Positions 18,838 to 29,000 are shown, counted from the first letter of the stretch. The stretch: 64,000 bases of DNA from Tetraselmis striata (GCA_006384855.1 VCJN01003064.1:1-64000); one strand, 5' to 3'. The notes: a model not told the origin generated them from the sequence alone. A program made the numbers and translations.

Positions 18838-19323
18838 CAATTTCTAGAGCTTGCGAAACGCAGCCGATCCCACGTTCCCTTCGCCACGAAGCTCCTCAAA
18901 ATCCACCTATGTTTGCATGTCTCCTCCGGCAGCCTGTGTCTCTCGCTCATCTAGTCGCGCAGCGTTCATAGTGGCGTACACCAGTGGCGCAAGGGGAGAA
19001 AGATCGCTGGCCTAGGGTGCCAACGCGTGCATAACCCATCTTGGAAGGCGCAGGTGGCGCGATCACGCAAGCCAGGCTGGGATATGCTGTTGCAGCAAGG
19101 ATGTTGGCGTGACGAACAGAAGTGAATCTGGCGAGCGTTGCGCGATCCACTGGACGCAATTTCGCCTAGCTCGCTGCCCGGCGCGCGGGCGCGCGATGGC
19201 CGCGCGTCTGTACCCATCGATGGTGTCAGCAATGATTAGTAATCAATATGGTACGTTCCGCGGGTCCTCATAGCCGATTTCCCGCCATCCTAATCCTAAT
19301 CCCAGAAAAGTGCTAGAGGTCTC
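18838..19323. mobile_element. 486-bp insertion in the right PLV repeat
   Basis: Compared with the left repeat, which reads straight through, this segment is extra. It is flanked by TAAT on both sides (18834-18837 and 19324-19327), a candidate 4-bp target duplication. Near its right end is a short (CCTAAT)n-like tail. No terminal inverted repeats or coding region were found. A SINE-like or non-autonomous insertion is possible. Confidence 0.45.
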
Positions 19324-19339
19324 TAATGGTATAAAGAAA

Positions 19340-19528
19340 ATGACTTTCGAAATCATAGAGAGGCCGCGGTGTATGATCCCGAAACCCGTCGATCTTTACG
19401 TGTTTCGCCGCGGGCGTCACGCCGGGAAAACGTTTAAACACGTGGCGGAAAGCGATCATCACTTCTGCGCGTGGGTGCTGTGTAGTTCCGGTCAGGCGCG
19501 ATGTCGGTATTCCGCGAGTACCTCCTGA
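19340..19528 (+). pseudogene. Right-TIR copy of the ExoX-C-like small protein, frameshifted
   Basis: The first 50 codons match the intact 79-residue left-repeat protein closely (PVDLYVFRRGRHAGKTFKHV). A 7-nt deletion after the CSS codons relative to the left copy shifts the frame, and the product ends in unrelated residues at 19528. The original downstream codons are still readable in another frame to about 19570. Confidence 0.7.
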
Positions 19529-19629
19529 CGCGGGATCCGGAACTTGAGGCTAGCGCCAGCTTCTCCGACTGATGAATTAATCAGTCTTTGCAAAATACCT
19601 ACTAGTTCCGCCGCCGACCGGTACCGGTA

Positions 19630-20105
19630 ACGACTACAGTGTACGAACCCGCGGCTGGTCGCGAGTTTCGGGATGGGTTCATAATAATGAATCGAGATCA
19701 AGAAGCCATTCAGAAACTGGAGTCAGCCGCGGGTTTCGGGATCAGCCGAGTGGGTATGCGACTACGAGTACCTGTATACGAACCCGCGGCTAGTCGCCAA
19801 TTTCGGGATGGGTTCACAATGAATCGATTAGGAAGCCATTCAGAAACTCGAGTCAGCCGCGAGTTTCGGGAATATCAGCCGAGTCGGGTATAATATCGCA
19901 CAGGTACCGCCGGTACAGTACGGTACCGACTACTGATTGTTTTTTTAATTAAGTAATCGCCGACGGTATGCGACTACGAGTAGCGCTACCTGTATACGAA
20001 CCCGCGGCTAGTCGCCAGTTTCGGGATGGGCTCATGATGAATCGATCAAGAAGCCATTCAGAAACTCGTCAGCCGCGAGTTTCGGGATCAGACGAGTGGG
20101 GTATA
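19630..20105. repeat. Three diverged tandem copies of an outer-TIR unit
   Basis: A unit of about 120 bp containing ACGAACCCGCGGCT, TTTCGGGATGGG(T/C)TCA and AAGCCATTCAGAAACT occurs near 19635-19750, 19778-19890 and 19995-20095. The left repeat has a single copy (about 1420-1540). Each unit holds inverted CGCGAGTTTCGGG motifs. Confidence 0.7.
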
Positions 20106-20229
20106 AGGCGGCACCGTGTAATGCCAGTGGTAAAGCGAGGGGGTATAAAGCGGTACCGGGCAATAAGCGATATAACCATCTGATACGGTACCGGTTAATT
20201 ATGATATCTCCTACCGCTTGATTTACCTG

Positions 20230-20490
20230 CCAACCTGCTGAGTTCCGCCGTCACCTGTCGCGCACACGGCGGGGGCTGTTGCAGCGGGTCTCGGCGTGCG
20301 TGCATGGTACCATGGGCGTCATTCTCTCTGCCGGTGTGCAGATGGCCAAGTCTGATGCGTGTGCTCGTGCCCACCCCACGTCTTCTCATGTTGCTGCTTC
20401 CACCCCGCAGTCGGTGTAGAGGACCTTTCTGATTGCCCTTTTCTTTGGTGATTTCCGATATCGCCTTCTGCTGCTAGCTCATGTAATTAT
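20230..20490 (+). mobile_element. 5'-truncated 3' end of the RLE-type LINE
   Basis: The sequence matches the reverse complement of 48184-48440, i.e. the C-terminal codons and 3' tail of the LINE at 48.2-52.7 kb. It is flanked by the 9-bp direct duplication ATTTACCTG (20221-20229 and 20491-20499). 5' truncation plus a target-site duplication is the hallmark of target-primed reverse transcription. Removing it joins the PLV right flank to the AT-rich stretch that follows. Confidence 0.8.
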
Positions 20491-20499
20491 ATTTACCTG

Positions 20500-21243
20500 G
20501 TAAATTACATACCCCAGTTATACCCCAGTTATACCCCCATCACATATATATAATCACACGTTAGGATTATATATATCTGTATTATATATATATGTGATAT
20601 ATATAGACTCGTCACTAAACCAACAACCAAAAACAAAGGAGCAAATCATAAGATAACAAGGATCAAAAGATCAAATACACTGAAAGTTCAACAATCTATA
20701 TCAATAACAAAGACCTACATATCCGAAATAAAGAAATAAAAATCCCCAACGGGCTCACCATCAAGATAAAAACGCAGATAAGAAGATCACATGAAATGTC
20801 ATATCGGCAATATTTTTAATATTGTCCTATATTAAAGGACAATATGTCCTATATAAAATAGGACATATGTCACGAAAAGAAGGTACATACACTGATATGT
20901 AATAACATCCGTATACATCACGCAAGTATACACAGATCTAAGATCCAAAGGCTCACGGAACCGATCAAAGCATGGGCTTTACACAAAACTAGTTCCATGC
21001 CAACGGAAGGCAAAGAGCAAGCCCAAGAACACACCGCTTTCCGCGGTAACCCGTACCGTAGTTCGGATTCCGAATAAACAATGGACAATACAAAGGCGCC
21101 AGGCACAGCCGCCGGCGGTGGTGCCATGCCATCCCTGCCACAGGGCCCACCCAAACAACGAGCCGGCCACCAGGTCGGTCGTCGGTCAGGCCAAGAGACT
21201 GGCAAGAGGCCCATGGGACGGGGAGGGGGGGGGGCATTTGTAG
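20500..21243. other. AT-rich island with alternating hairpins; no gene seen
   Basis: Up to about 20900 the stretch is far more AT-rich than its surroundings, with TATATA runs, repeated TACCCCAGTTA and an A-rich/T-poor strand (20600-20800). At 20819-20866 two short hairpins built from the same TGTCCT/AGGACA words lie back to back. The part after 20900 becomes GC-rich and ends in a G run (about 21222-21234). It could be an old element end, viral flank or organellar DNA; I cannot tell. Confidence 0.4.
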
Positions 21244-21361
21244 TTACATGATTTGACCGCGATGGTGTTGTCTGGGGTACCGAATCGCCCGCGGACGCGG
21301 CACGAGGCAACAGCCCGCCCGCCCGTCGCCCGCAAAACGCGAGTAACAAAGGCACCAACTA

Positions 21362-22061
21362 TTGTTGTCGACGGCCTCGACCCGCCAAGGCAAGGACGAG
21401 GCCTCGAACGCGGCGCGCGCTGGGCGCTTCGTCAGCACTGCGCGTGGGCCACGGCGCTACGCTGCCCTCCCGCACGCCGGGCGCGATGGCGCGGTCGCCT
21501 CGTTGGAGTCGCACCTGGCGGCCGCCCAATCAGCAACACAGGAGCAACAGCTTGCACGCCGGAGCGTGGAGGAACAGCTGGCTGAGCTGCAGGCTGAGGT
21601 GATGCAGCTCTGTGAGGGCGAGTCGGTGCAGCGCGCCGAGCAGCCCGCCCGGGCGGTAAAAAGGACAAGGACCTACCCGGCATGCGCGCCTCGCAATTTT
21701 GTAAGGGCATCGTGGACAAGGCATACACGTGCCCGTGCTGCAAGAAGATGATCCGCGATGTTCCCCCAAAGAAGGTCAAGAACGAACTGAGGGAATTTGC
21801 AAGGCTGCATGCTGCGGAGAGGTTTGTTATCTCCAGTTGTTTTGCAGCGTTTGCATATGTATTAATATGTTTCATGCTGATTGGTAATACTTTGTTGCTG
21901 ATTTTTTATAACTATATGCACATTGCAGGTACCTTAAGCCCCCATTGCTACACATCTAAGCCAAGCATAAGGTACATGATCTCCTGCACATCAACCTCCG
22001 CACCACGGCGGGCCTGACTTACCCAACGGTAAGCGCCTCCGATGATGTGAAGGTGCATACC
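21362..22061 (+). pseudogene. Unidentified ORF, 5' part, split by a Copia insertion
   Basis: It begins with a low-complexity basic part, then a coiled-coil-like stretch (VEEQLAELQAEVMQL). Near the A5 run at about 21660 the sensible frame shifts to GKKDKDLPGMRASQF, followed by a CPCCKKM cysteine cluster and a basic helix (KKVKNELREFARLHAAER). A GT...TTGCAG intron from about 21824 to 21927 would join this to a segment with a TAA at 21957-21959, then HKVHDLLHINLRTT onward to the insertion point. The frame resumes at 28000 past the Copia element. The product is unknown; it may itself be from an older transposon. Confidence 0.45.
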
Positions 22062-22066
22062 GCCTT

Positions 22067-22378
22067 TGAACGGCTCAACCGATGAGTGATGGAAGGTGGA
22101 AGTGCTCGGAGCTACTTACAGTGGGTGCAGCGAGCCGGGCTTGAGCTGCTGGGACTAATGAAGTGAGCAGAGCAGCTGCGCGGGCCGAGCCTATTAGGAT
22201 GGGCGGGGCGCGCGCACTAGCGTGCTGATACCAGTTCTGTAATCTACGATATCTACAGTACTATTGTCTTGTCTTGCTCGGATCGGATGTGAAGTCCGGA
22301 CGCGCGCGCAGCACGCCATCTACTGATATTGGTATCAGTAGATTGCCAGAAGGACTTGTCATAGCACATACTCCAACA
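22067..22378 (-). repeat. Copia 3' LTR
   Basis: A direct repeat of 27684-27999, about 312 bp. On the element strand it starts TGTTGGAGTATGTGC. The element's 3' end lies here because the coding strand is minus. A short G-rich polypurine-like stretch (GAGCGGGGC on the minus strand) sits immediately inside it. Confidence 0.9.
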
Positions 22379-22447
22379 GCCCCGCTCGACGGTACACCGG
22401 GGGTTCCAGAACGGGACCCGTGTGGCGTCGTCACCTCCGGAGTGTGC

Positions 22448-25400
22448 TCACCAGCCCATAGCAAAGCGGGCGTGCTTCTCCAGTGCAGGTCGAGGCAGGG
22501 GTTTGGTCATCTTGTCCGCCGTGTTGAGGTCGGTGGCGATGTAGTTGACCCTGGCTGTGCCTGCCTCCACATGGTCTTTGACAAAGTGCCACTTAACATC
22601 AATGTGTTTCGTCCTATCACTGATGACAGCGTTTGTGGCGTAGCTGATCGCCCCTTGGTTGTCCTCCATCATGATGAGTGGTTGCACCGGACTACCAAGG
22701 ATCTCAGAGACGAGTATTTTGAGGTGAAAGCCATCTTTGATCGCTTGTGCCAATGACACTGTCTCGGCATCGACAGCCGACTGTGCAATGCCGCCACCGG
22801 TTTCCTGCGTCGCCGTGGGCATAAGAGCCGACTTGTAGCTGCATGCCCCGTGATCTCCGAGACGGAACAGGTACCCACCACGGGATCGGCGCTGGATTAA
22901 GTCGGCGGCGAAGTCGGCATCTGCATAGCCGACCAGTCGCAGGTTGTCAGTCAAGTCGGCACCCAGAGTGATGCCACGATGCATAGTGCCTTTCAGGTAT
23001 CGTAACACCTTCTTAAGCGTTGTCATGTGCATCGCACGTGGCTCCTTCTGAACACTGCCCAGGATACTGAGTGCTGTCGTGATGTCTGGTCGAGTGCAAG
23101 TGTTGACATACAGGAGGCAGCCCATCAGTCGCACGTACTGTGACCGACCATCAGCGTCCAGCAAGGGTGAGTCGGCGACACTGGTAAGTGGTTGTTTGCA
23201 GAAGTCGGCCACCATAGGTACGTCGGACTTCTTGCAGTCAAGCATGCCGAATCTCTCTAGAATCTCCTTGATGTAGGCTGTCTGTGTGAGAGTGATGCGT
23301 CGGTTGGGTCGATCGTAGGACACGGACATCCCGATAACCCAAGGGTCGTGTTGTCTCTTGACCACGAACCGATTACGCAAGTCAGTTTCAAACCTGTCCA
23401 ACCAAGTGTCGTCATTGCCAGCCAGTTCCATGTCGTCCACATAGACTCCCATGGCAGCGTAGATTTCTCCCTGCCGTAGGATGAAGATGCATGGGTCTGC
23501 CTTGCATTGGATCCAGCCGACACTGATTAGTCACATGGACATCAGTTTGCACTAGTATCTGCCAGACTGGCGGAGGCCATACAGACATTTGAGAAGTCTG
23601 CAGACTCTGCCAGAACCATCATCAAACCCCTGAAGCTGTCGCATGTACAGATACTCATCTGCCGGAATGGAAGCGTTGAGGTACGCCGCCACAGCATCAA
23701 GCTGCCGGAGGTGGAGCTGCATGGCGGCCACGATGGTGAAGAAGATCCGCAGACTGGAAATGCGGATGACAGGTGCGTATGTTTCCTTGCACGTGTCGCC
23801 ATCTTTCTGGTAGTTGCCACATACAACAGCTCTGGCTTTCGACTTGTCCAGGGTGCCATCAGGTGCTGCCTTGGCCACAAAGACCCACTGATTGGGTAGG
23901 ATTGTCGCACCAGGTGGGCAGTCAACCAGTTCCCATGTACGGTTGGCCATCAGACCCTCATACTCCTTGTGGATGGTTGGTTTCCACAGGTCGCGGAATT
24001 CTGGGCTCATCGCCTCTTTGAAGTTGCGAGGTGTAGGTATGCCCGCAGCACTCAAGAGTGCAATTGTCTGCTGCATGTTGCTCTCGCCGCTGGGGTCTGG
24101 AGGATAGCTGGCATAATCTGGTTGGGGATCAGATGGGTCACGGTCCAAACAGATGCTGCCGCATGCCATCATGGCCTGATACCGAGCTGGGGGTCGTCTC
24201 TCCCGGATGGGTCTGCTGTGCTGATCACTGATGGCTGTCTGCGCTGGGTGCTCTTGTCGCTCATCTAGATCCATCTCTACCGTGGGCTGTTCTTCCTCGG
24301 CCTCAAGTATGATGGAGCTGTCAGTGTGTGGATCCGGAGCGAAGCCGCTCTGATTCTCGAGGAAACGGACATGGACGCTGACAGTGACCCTGCCTGTGGT
24401 GGGGTTCAAGACCATCCACCCAGGTGCGCTGCCATGGTAGCCCACAAAGATGCCATTCCAGGCCTTGGAGTCTAGCTTTTTGCGAGTGCCATCAGGGACC
24501 TTGACAAACACCTTGCAGCCATAGACTCTGGCTTTGTCAATATGTGAATCAACATTGCCTTTGGTCAGTAAAGAGAGCGGTGTCTGTTTGCCATCCGAAT
24601 TATCAGCCGCTATGACAGCACGCGGTTCTTCAACCAGAACGCTGTGCTGATTGCGGTTGCCCACAGTCGGCTAGGCACTGGCATGTCTGCCATCATGCTA
24701 GTGGCACTGTCCCTGATGGTGCGCCATGGCCTCTCAATCTTGCCATGCTGAAGATGGTAGTACGGAGCTGTCCACTCAGTACGTCCCCCGATGCCTCCTA
24801 TTAGAGCGTCCATCGCATCTGTCTCGAAGATGGAGTCGCGATCAAAGCGGACCTCGGGAGCAAACGGACCACTGGACTCTGCCCAGCACTTGAGGTAATA
24901 GTGTCTGACCTCATTTAGCATTGAACGCATGGCTGTCAGCACTTCTGGTGCCTTTTTGGTTCTCAGATGTCTGTGCCACTGAAACCTCGATAGGCGGCAA
25001 ATGATGCTGATAGTCCAGCGATAGCCACATGGTGATGTGATGTGGATAGGACCCAGTGTGTCAACAGAGAGTTGGCTGCAGCATGCATCAGGGAGGGTTG
25101 TAGGCTCTCGGTTGGCAATAGCGGTTGTTGCTTTGTTGAGTAGGCAAGAATGACAGGGGAGATTCCTTACATGCGTAGGAAAGGCAGGTACAGCAGGTAC
25201 ACCATTGTGATGTTGTGCTTGGACTGTGCCAATGCCGGGATGGCCTAATCTCTTGTGCCACAGGACTGCAGAGTCCTTGACTGTAGCACTAAGCATGGCA
25301 ATGCTATCTTGTTGTCCAGCAGGGGTAGGAGCAGCTCCATCCGCTGGCGCGAGGTCCAGTAGGTAAAGGCCGTTGTAGCCTCTCAGGCGCACCACTCCTG

Positions 25401-25899
25401 CGTCCATGGTCATAGTGCCATAATCAGTTCCACCCGGAAAGTGGATGGTACCAGGAAGATGTTTCTGTAGCCATGACACGCTGAGTAGTCTGCCTACACC
25501 CATGGAATTCGTGTTGAGCAGGGATGGACAATAAACAGCTGGCATTCGCAAAGTGCAGTAGCCACCAGAGGTGAGTGTTGCCCTAATAGCCACAGTGCCG
25601 CTGCCCTAGATGACGGTGCCTACGCCACCAAGTTCGCCCTTGTTCGACTCGATTCGAAATGTTTCGAAGTCGGATTTATGTGCCGTGACATTCTGGGGAG
25701 CGCAAGCAGAGTCTGCGATCCATGCCTGGCTGACACTTGGGGCGTTACTCAGTTTTGAGAAAAATGCCACGAGGGTTGGGGGAGCAGTGGTAAGGGTGGT
25801 CACCCCACTGAGAAGCATCTCCTCCTCCTCGAGGGTCAGCTCGTCGCCGGCGTCAGTGTCGTCGCCGGGCTGGTCGGTCACAGCTGCAGTGCTGTCGTC
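22448..25899 (-). pseudogene. Copia Pol (protease-integrase-RT-RNase H), interrupted
   Basis: Right to left: an acidic protease-region segment (25881-25606, SVSQAWIADSACA with a D-S-A/G-like site) and a GAG-pre-integrase plus integrase segment (25593-24610). The latter has LWHKRLGHPG, C-x2-C as CHSC, and DDE residues around SVDTLGPI, VRFDRDS and HGKIERPW. RT follows (24664-23552, QWVFVAKAAPDGTLDKSKAR, then LDAVAAYLNA and CLYGLRQSG), with the YVDDM catalytic box at 23452. RNase H completes it (VGYADADFAADL; MEDNQGAISYA; TKHIDVKWHF). Interruptions: TAG near 25900, a stop at 25594-25605, frameshift near 24640, and two stops just below 23552 where Trp-like contexts became TAG/TGA. Domain order is certain; activity is lost. 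Confidence 0.85.
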
Positions 25900-26046
25900 C
25901 TAGAACGCCGCGAGAGCAGCACCAGTCGACGCCTTAGTCTGAGAGTCTCCGGGGTACTTGATTTTCAGGGCCTTGGTTTTGGCGCGCTGAAAAGTCAGAA
26001 TAACCGAGTCACTCGCATTGCATTGGCTAGTTAGGTGCTTTTCGCC

Positions 26047-27327
26047 TCAAGATCCACACTTGCCGAACCATGGCGACTTGTGAATCCTGCGAGCAGTCCT
26101 AGGCGGATTCCGAGCTGTGAGAAATGCCGTAGTACCCACCGAAGGTGCGGGAGCTGCAGGAGCTGGTGTGGAACACAGTTTGGCATGGATACGGAGTTCG
26201 GCGAACAGCTTTGCCGCAGTACACCGATGTAAGTCGACATTCCCTGCAACGACTGTCTTGATAGTATCGTATTTTGCGGGAAGTGCATTGAGCACTGTCG
26301 GCATCAGTAAGGAGTCGCGGAGCTGCTCGGTGACCTCCATAGCTGCGTCGTATGCCCGGATAGCCTCCCATTTGCGGTCGAGGAAGTCGACAAGTGACTC
26401 CGTCGAGTTCTTGTCGAGTGTGCGATTCACTTCGTCGAGCAGTGACATGGTGTGGTGCACGTCCTGTCTGTCGAGACGATGGCACATATTGTCCCATGCT
26501 ATCGCACCCCGGTTGACCGCAGTGGACTGAGAGAGGTTCTTGAGTTCCGAGGTGGCACTCGGGTGGTGCTGGGCGATCTGCACCAGCGTGTGGTAGAGGT
26601 ATGATTGAAGCTGTGGGTCGATGTTGGGATCGTTCGGGTCAAGTAGAATCATATGTTCCATCACCTCCGGCACATAAGTGTTGATGAAGGATAGGAAAAG
26701 ATGTTTCCACGCTGTGAAGTCTGAGCTCCTCTGGAGCATCGGTGGTGTGAACTTCAGTGCCCTACCCAGCTGGTCGATGCCTCGTTGTGGTCCCCGTCGG
26801 GCCCAGATGCGGCCATCCGCAAGGTCCGCAGCGCTAATGGTTTGGCGTCTCGCGGGTGCACGATAAGGCGCGGAAACGCCGAGGTAGCCTGTCCGTCCGG
26901 TAGCTCTATCGACTGAGGTTCGCGACTGTGGCGGTGGTGGCGCAGCTGTCGGAGACTGTCCAGCTGTCGGGGTATGTCGAGACATTGACGTAAACATCCA
27001 TCTCACATCAGCCATCAAGTCCCGTTGCTCCGCCATAAATTCGGCCTGACTTTGAGACAGTTGATCCGTGACAGCGTGCATCTCGCTCTGCATCTCTCCG
27101 TGTTGGAAGTCTTGTCGTTGCTCCAGGTTAGATATATGATGCTCTAGCCTGGCCACTAGGTCTAGTCTCGGTTGATGGGAAGATCCAGGAAGAGACTTGC
27201 CAGTGTCGATAGCAATGCCAAGTCCCGGGGGAATAGGAGTGTTGCCTGGTCGAGTGGGTGAGTCGTCTGCCATGTCGATGTTGTCCCAGCTACCCCAGTG
27301 AGAAACGCGTTCTGTCGGCCAAGCCAA
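26047..27327 (-). pseudogene. Copia Gag, ending in a zinc knuckle broken by TGA
   Basis: A 426-codon frame. It has a hydrophilic N terminus with a coiled coil (ARLEHHISNLEQRQDFQHGE), a Pro/Ser linker and a UBN2-like capsid region (FTAWKHLFLSFINTYVPEV; LSQSTAVNRGAIAWDNM; ALPAKYDTIKTVV). It stops at 26047 inside a CCHC zinc knuckle: KCGS-stop-GEKHLTSQC lies across the TGA, consistent with a TGG codon turned TGA. It would package element RNA. An upstream in-frame start other than 27327 cannot be excluded. Confidence 0.8.
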
Positions 27328-27670
27328 CTGTCACAGACCAAGTAGCAAACTGTGGAAGTCAGTATGACCTCCCGCTCCGCAGCTCCGGTGCCTGTATGTA
27401 CGTTGCGCGTCACTCACACCACACCCCGCTCCGGCTGACACTGATATCCTGCGGATGCAGAAGTCACCAAGGATACAAGCCAGCCAAAGAGAACGTGGTA
27501 TCGATGAGGACTATGGTGTTCGAATTCTGTCTACGTCTGTCTAAAATTTTGAATAACTAGTAACTAAGCACAGTGGAGTTTGTGTTCGAGTCTCGGAGAC
27601 TCGACTCGGCCTCGGAGGCTCGAGGATCTCGCCCGGGACGAGACATACTTGCACACTTCTAGAATGTGTG

Positions 27671-27683
27671 AGGGCCCATAACC
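27671..27683 (-). other. Copia primer-binding site, half-tRNA-iMet type
   Basis: Directly inside the 5' LTR the element strand reads GGTTATGGGCCCT, complementary to the anticodon stem-loop of initiator tRNA-Met (GGGCCCAUAACC). Priming by a half-molecule of tRNA-iMet is known for Drosophila copia and yeast Ty5. The same site occurs in the TRIM element at 47671-47682. Confidence 0.8.
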
Positions 27684-27999
27684 TGAACGGCTCAACCGAT
27701 GAGTGATGGAAGGTGAAAGTGCTCGGAGCTACTCACAGTGGGTGCAGCGAGCCGGGCTCGAGCTGCTGGCTGGGACTAATGAAGTGAGCAGAGCAGTTGC
27801 GCGGGCCGAGCCTATTAGGATGGGCGGGGCGCGCGCACTAGCGTGCTGATACCAGTTCTGTAATCTACGATATCTACAGTACTATTGTCTTGTCTTGCTC
27901 GGGTCGGATGTGAAGTCCGGACGCGCGCGCAGCACGCCATCTACTGATATTGGTATCAGTAAATTGCCAGAAGGACTTGTCAGAGCACATACTCCAGCA
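27684..27999 (-). repeat. Copia 5' LTR
   Basis: About 316 bp and nearly identical to 22067-22378; it contains the promoter side for the minus-strand element. The modest divergence from its partner suggests a comparatively recent insertion relative to the damage in the coding region. Confidence 0.9.
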
Positions 28000-28379
28000 G
28001 CCTTGGAAATTTGCAAGCAGCTCTGGGAGCTGCTGTTGGAGCATGTGGACCCAACTCGCGCACCTGGCACCGCCCAGCTACCACATTTGCACTTGCAGGA
28101 GACTCGTGCACAACATGTCAAGCAGGTGGCAGAGAAATTCGTGCATGCATTTGTCAATGTTGCAGGTGAGAATGATGCTGCCACCGTGTACTGCCACATT
28201 CTGCAGCGCCATATCCCTGATTATTACGTAAGCTAGTATGGCAACTTGTTGAACTGTGATTGTCACGGGTCTGAGCACGGTCGCTTACTTGGTCACAAGA
28301 CTGCCTACCGGAGGGGCGCCGCTGGGCACCCAGAGTTCAGGGTAGGGGGAGGTCCTTGGCCACATGAAAATTCATGAAA
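28000..28379 (+). pseudogene. Unidentified ORF, 3' part after the Copia insertion
   Basis: Starting at the duplicated GCCTT, the frame reads LEICKQLWELLLEHVDPTRA, then a helix (HVKQVAEKFVHAFVNVAGEN), then HIPDYYVS and a TAG at 28234-28236. In the same frame it goes on with YGNLLNCDCHGSEHGRLLGH to a TGA near 28377. A His/Cys-rich end and the helical middle look protein-like and continue the frame interrupted at 22061. Family unknown. The TAG may be a true end or a lesion. Confidence 0.45.
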
Positions 28380-29000
28380 GCCACCAACATTAGCTGCCCA
28401 CACCAGAGCGACCGAAGCGTGGCCCACAGGGCAAGAAGCGCGCTACGCCCACTACTTAGAGCGCCCCCCCCCCCCCCCCCCCCCCCGCGCCTCGCCCACC
28501 CCCCCCCCCCCCCCCCCGGGGCACCAAGTGGGCTGCGCCCACGGGAGCCGCAGCACCTACCGCAACCCTTTCCCCCCATAGAAACATTGTAATAGCTTTT
28601 TCATGACAATTGCGATGCAAAGTTTGAGATATGTAGTGAAAAGATTACAGCGCGCGGCTAGCGTATGGCCGCCGCCTTCTTGACAGCGAGCATCTTCTTT
28701 CCCTACCGCACTCTCTTGCCATGCTCTCTCTCAAGGCGCGCCTGGGCATCTTTAAGCATGCCGGCAACCCTAAGCATGCCGGGGGACTCCGTGTTGCTAA
28801 TACCGTCTTACTTGCCTACCGGGCCATCGGCACGCCGGGGCTTCCGACCGTCTGGTTGCCTTGGGGTGGGAGAGCGCGGGTGGCTGCCGGCGTCCTACTT
28901 GCACGGCCGGCAGAGCGTGCCGGCCGGTATCCTGAAGGGCGGGCCGGGGGAGAAAGCAGAAAAGTTAGAATGGCATGTAGCGAGTACGACTGGCATTTCT
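28380..29000. other. Poly-C tracts and unassigned GC-rich sequence
   Basis: 28461-28517 holds two long C runs separated by a short GCGCCTCGCCCA segment. The following 400 bp contain repeated GCATGCCGG words (28755-28790, 28912-28925) and frames without recognisable domains. Nothing functional is supported. Confidence 0.4.

Larger units (their letters stand above)
1322..19972. mobile_element. Integrated polinton-like virus (PLV) with long terminal inverted repeats
   Basis: The element is about 18.6 kb and is delimited by inverted repeats (1322-2301 and 18376-19972). It carries the morphogenesis set of PLVs and virophages: FtsK/HerA-like packaging ATPase, double-jelly-roll-type major capsid protein and penton-like proteins. 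It also carries a polymerase/SF3-helicase fusion, a tyrosine recombinase and a collagen-repeat fibre. Genes are in two divergent arms that meet at 11273-11302. No capsid maturation protease was recognised. Replication, integration and fibre genes are broken while ATPase and capsid genes stay open, so it is probably a non-mobile provirus. No outer target-site duplication is clear, because the right repeat continues past the left repeat's end. Confidence 0.85.
18376..19972. repeat. Right terminal inverted repeat of the PLV, expanded
   Basis: This is the reverse complement of 1322-2301. It includes codons matching the polymerase-helicase end, the CTCTACACC array (18440-18800), the palindrome (18636-18662) and the small ORF (19340-19528). 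It is about 600 bp longer than the left copy because of a 486-bp insertion (18838-19323) and extra copies of an outer tandem unit. Confidence 0.85.
22067..27999 (-). mobile_element. Ty1/Copia LTR retrotransposon with 5-bp target duplication
   Basis: A complete, degenerate element of about 5.9 kb on the minus strand. The LTRs (22067-22378 and 27684-27999) start and end TG/CA and are alike except for about nine substitutions and a 4-nt indel. The flanks carry GCCTT at 22062-22066 and 28000-28004. Internal order on the minus strand is gag, protease region, integrase, reverse transcriptase, RNase H, which defines Copia. The insertion splits an older ORF. Several in-frame stops and frameshifts make it non-autonomous now. 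Confidence 0.92.

Noticed and set aside
1322-19972. Virophage (Maviroviricetes) rather than PLV
   Set aside because: I saw no cysteine protease typical of virophages, and the gene set (TVpol-S3H, tyrosine recombinase, PLV-like capsid and fibres) fits PLVs better; a capsid phylogeny would decide.
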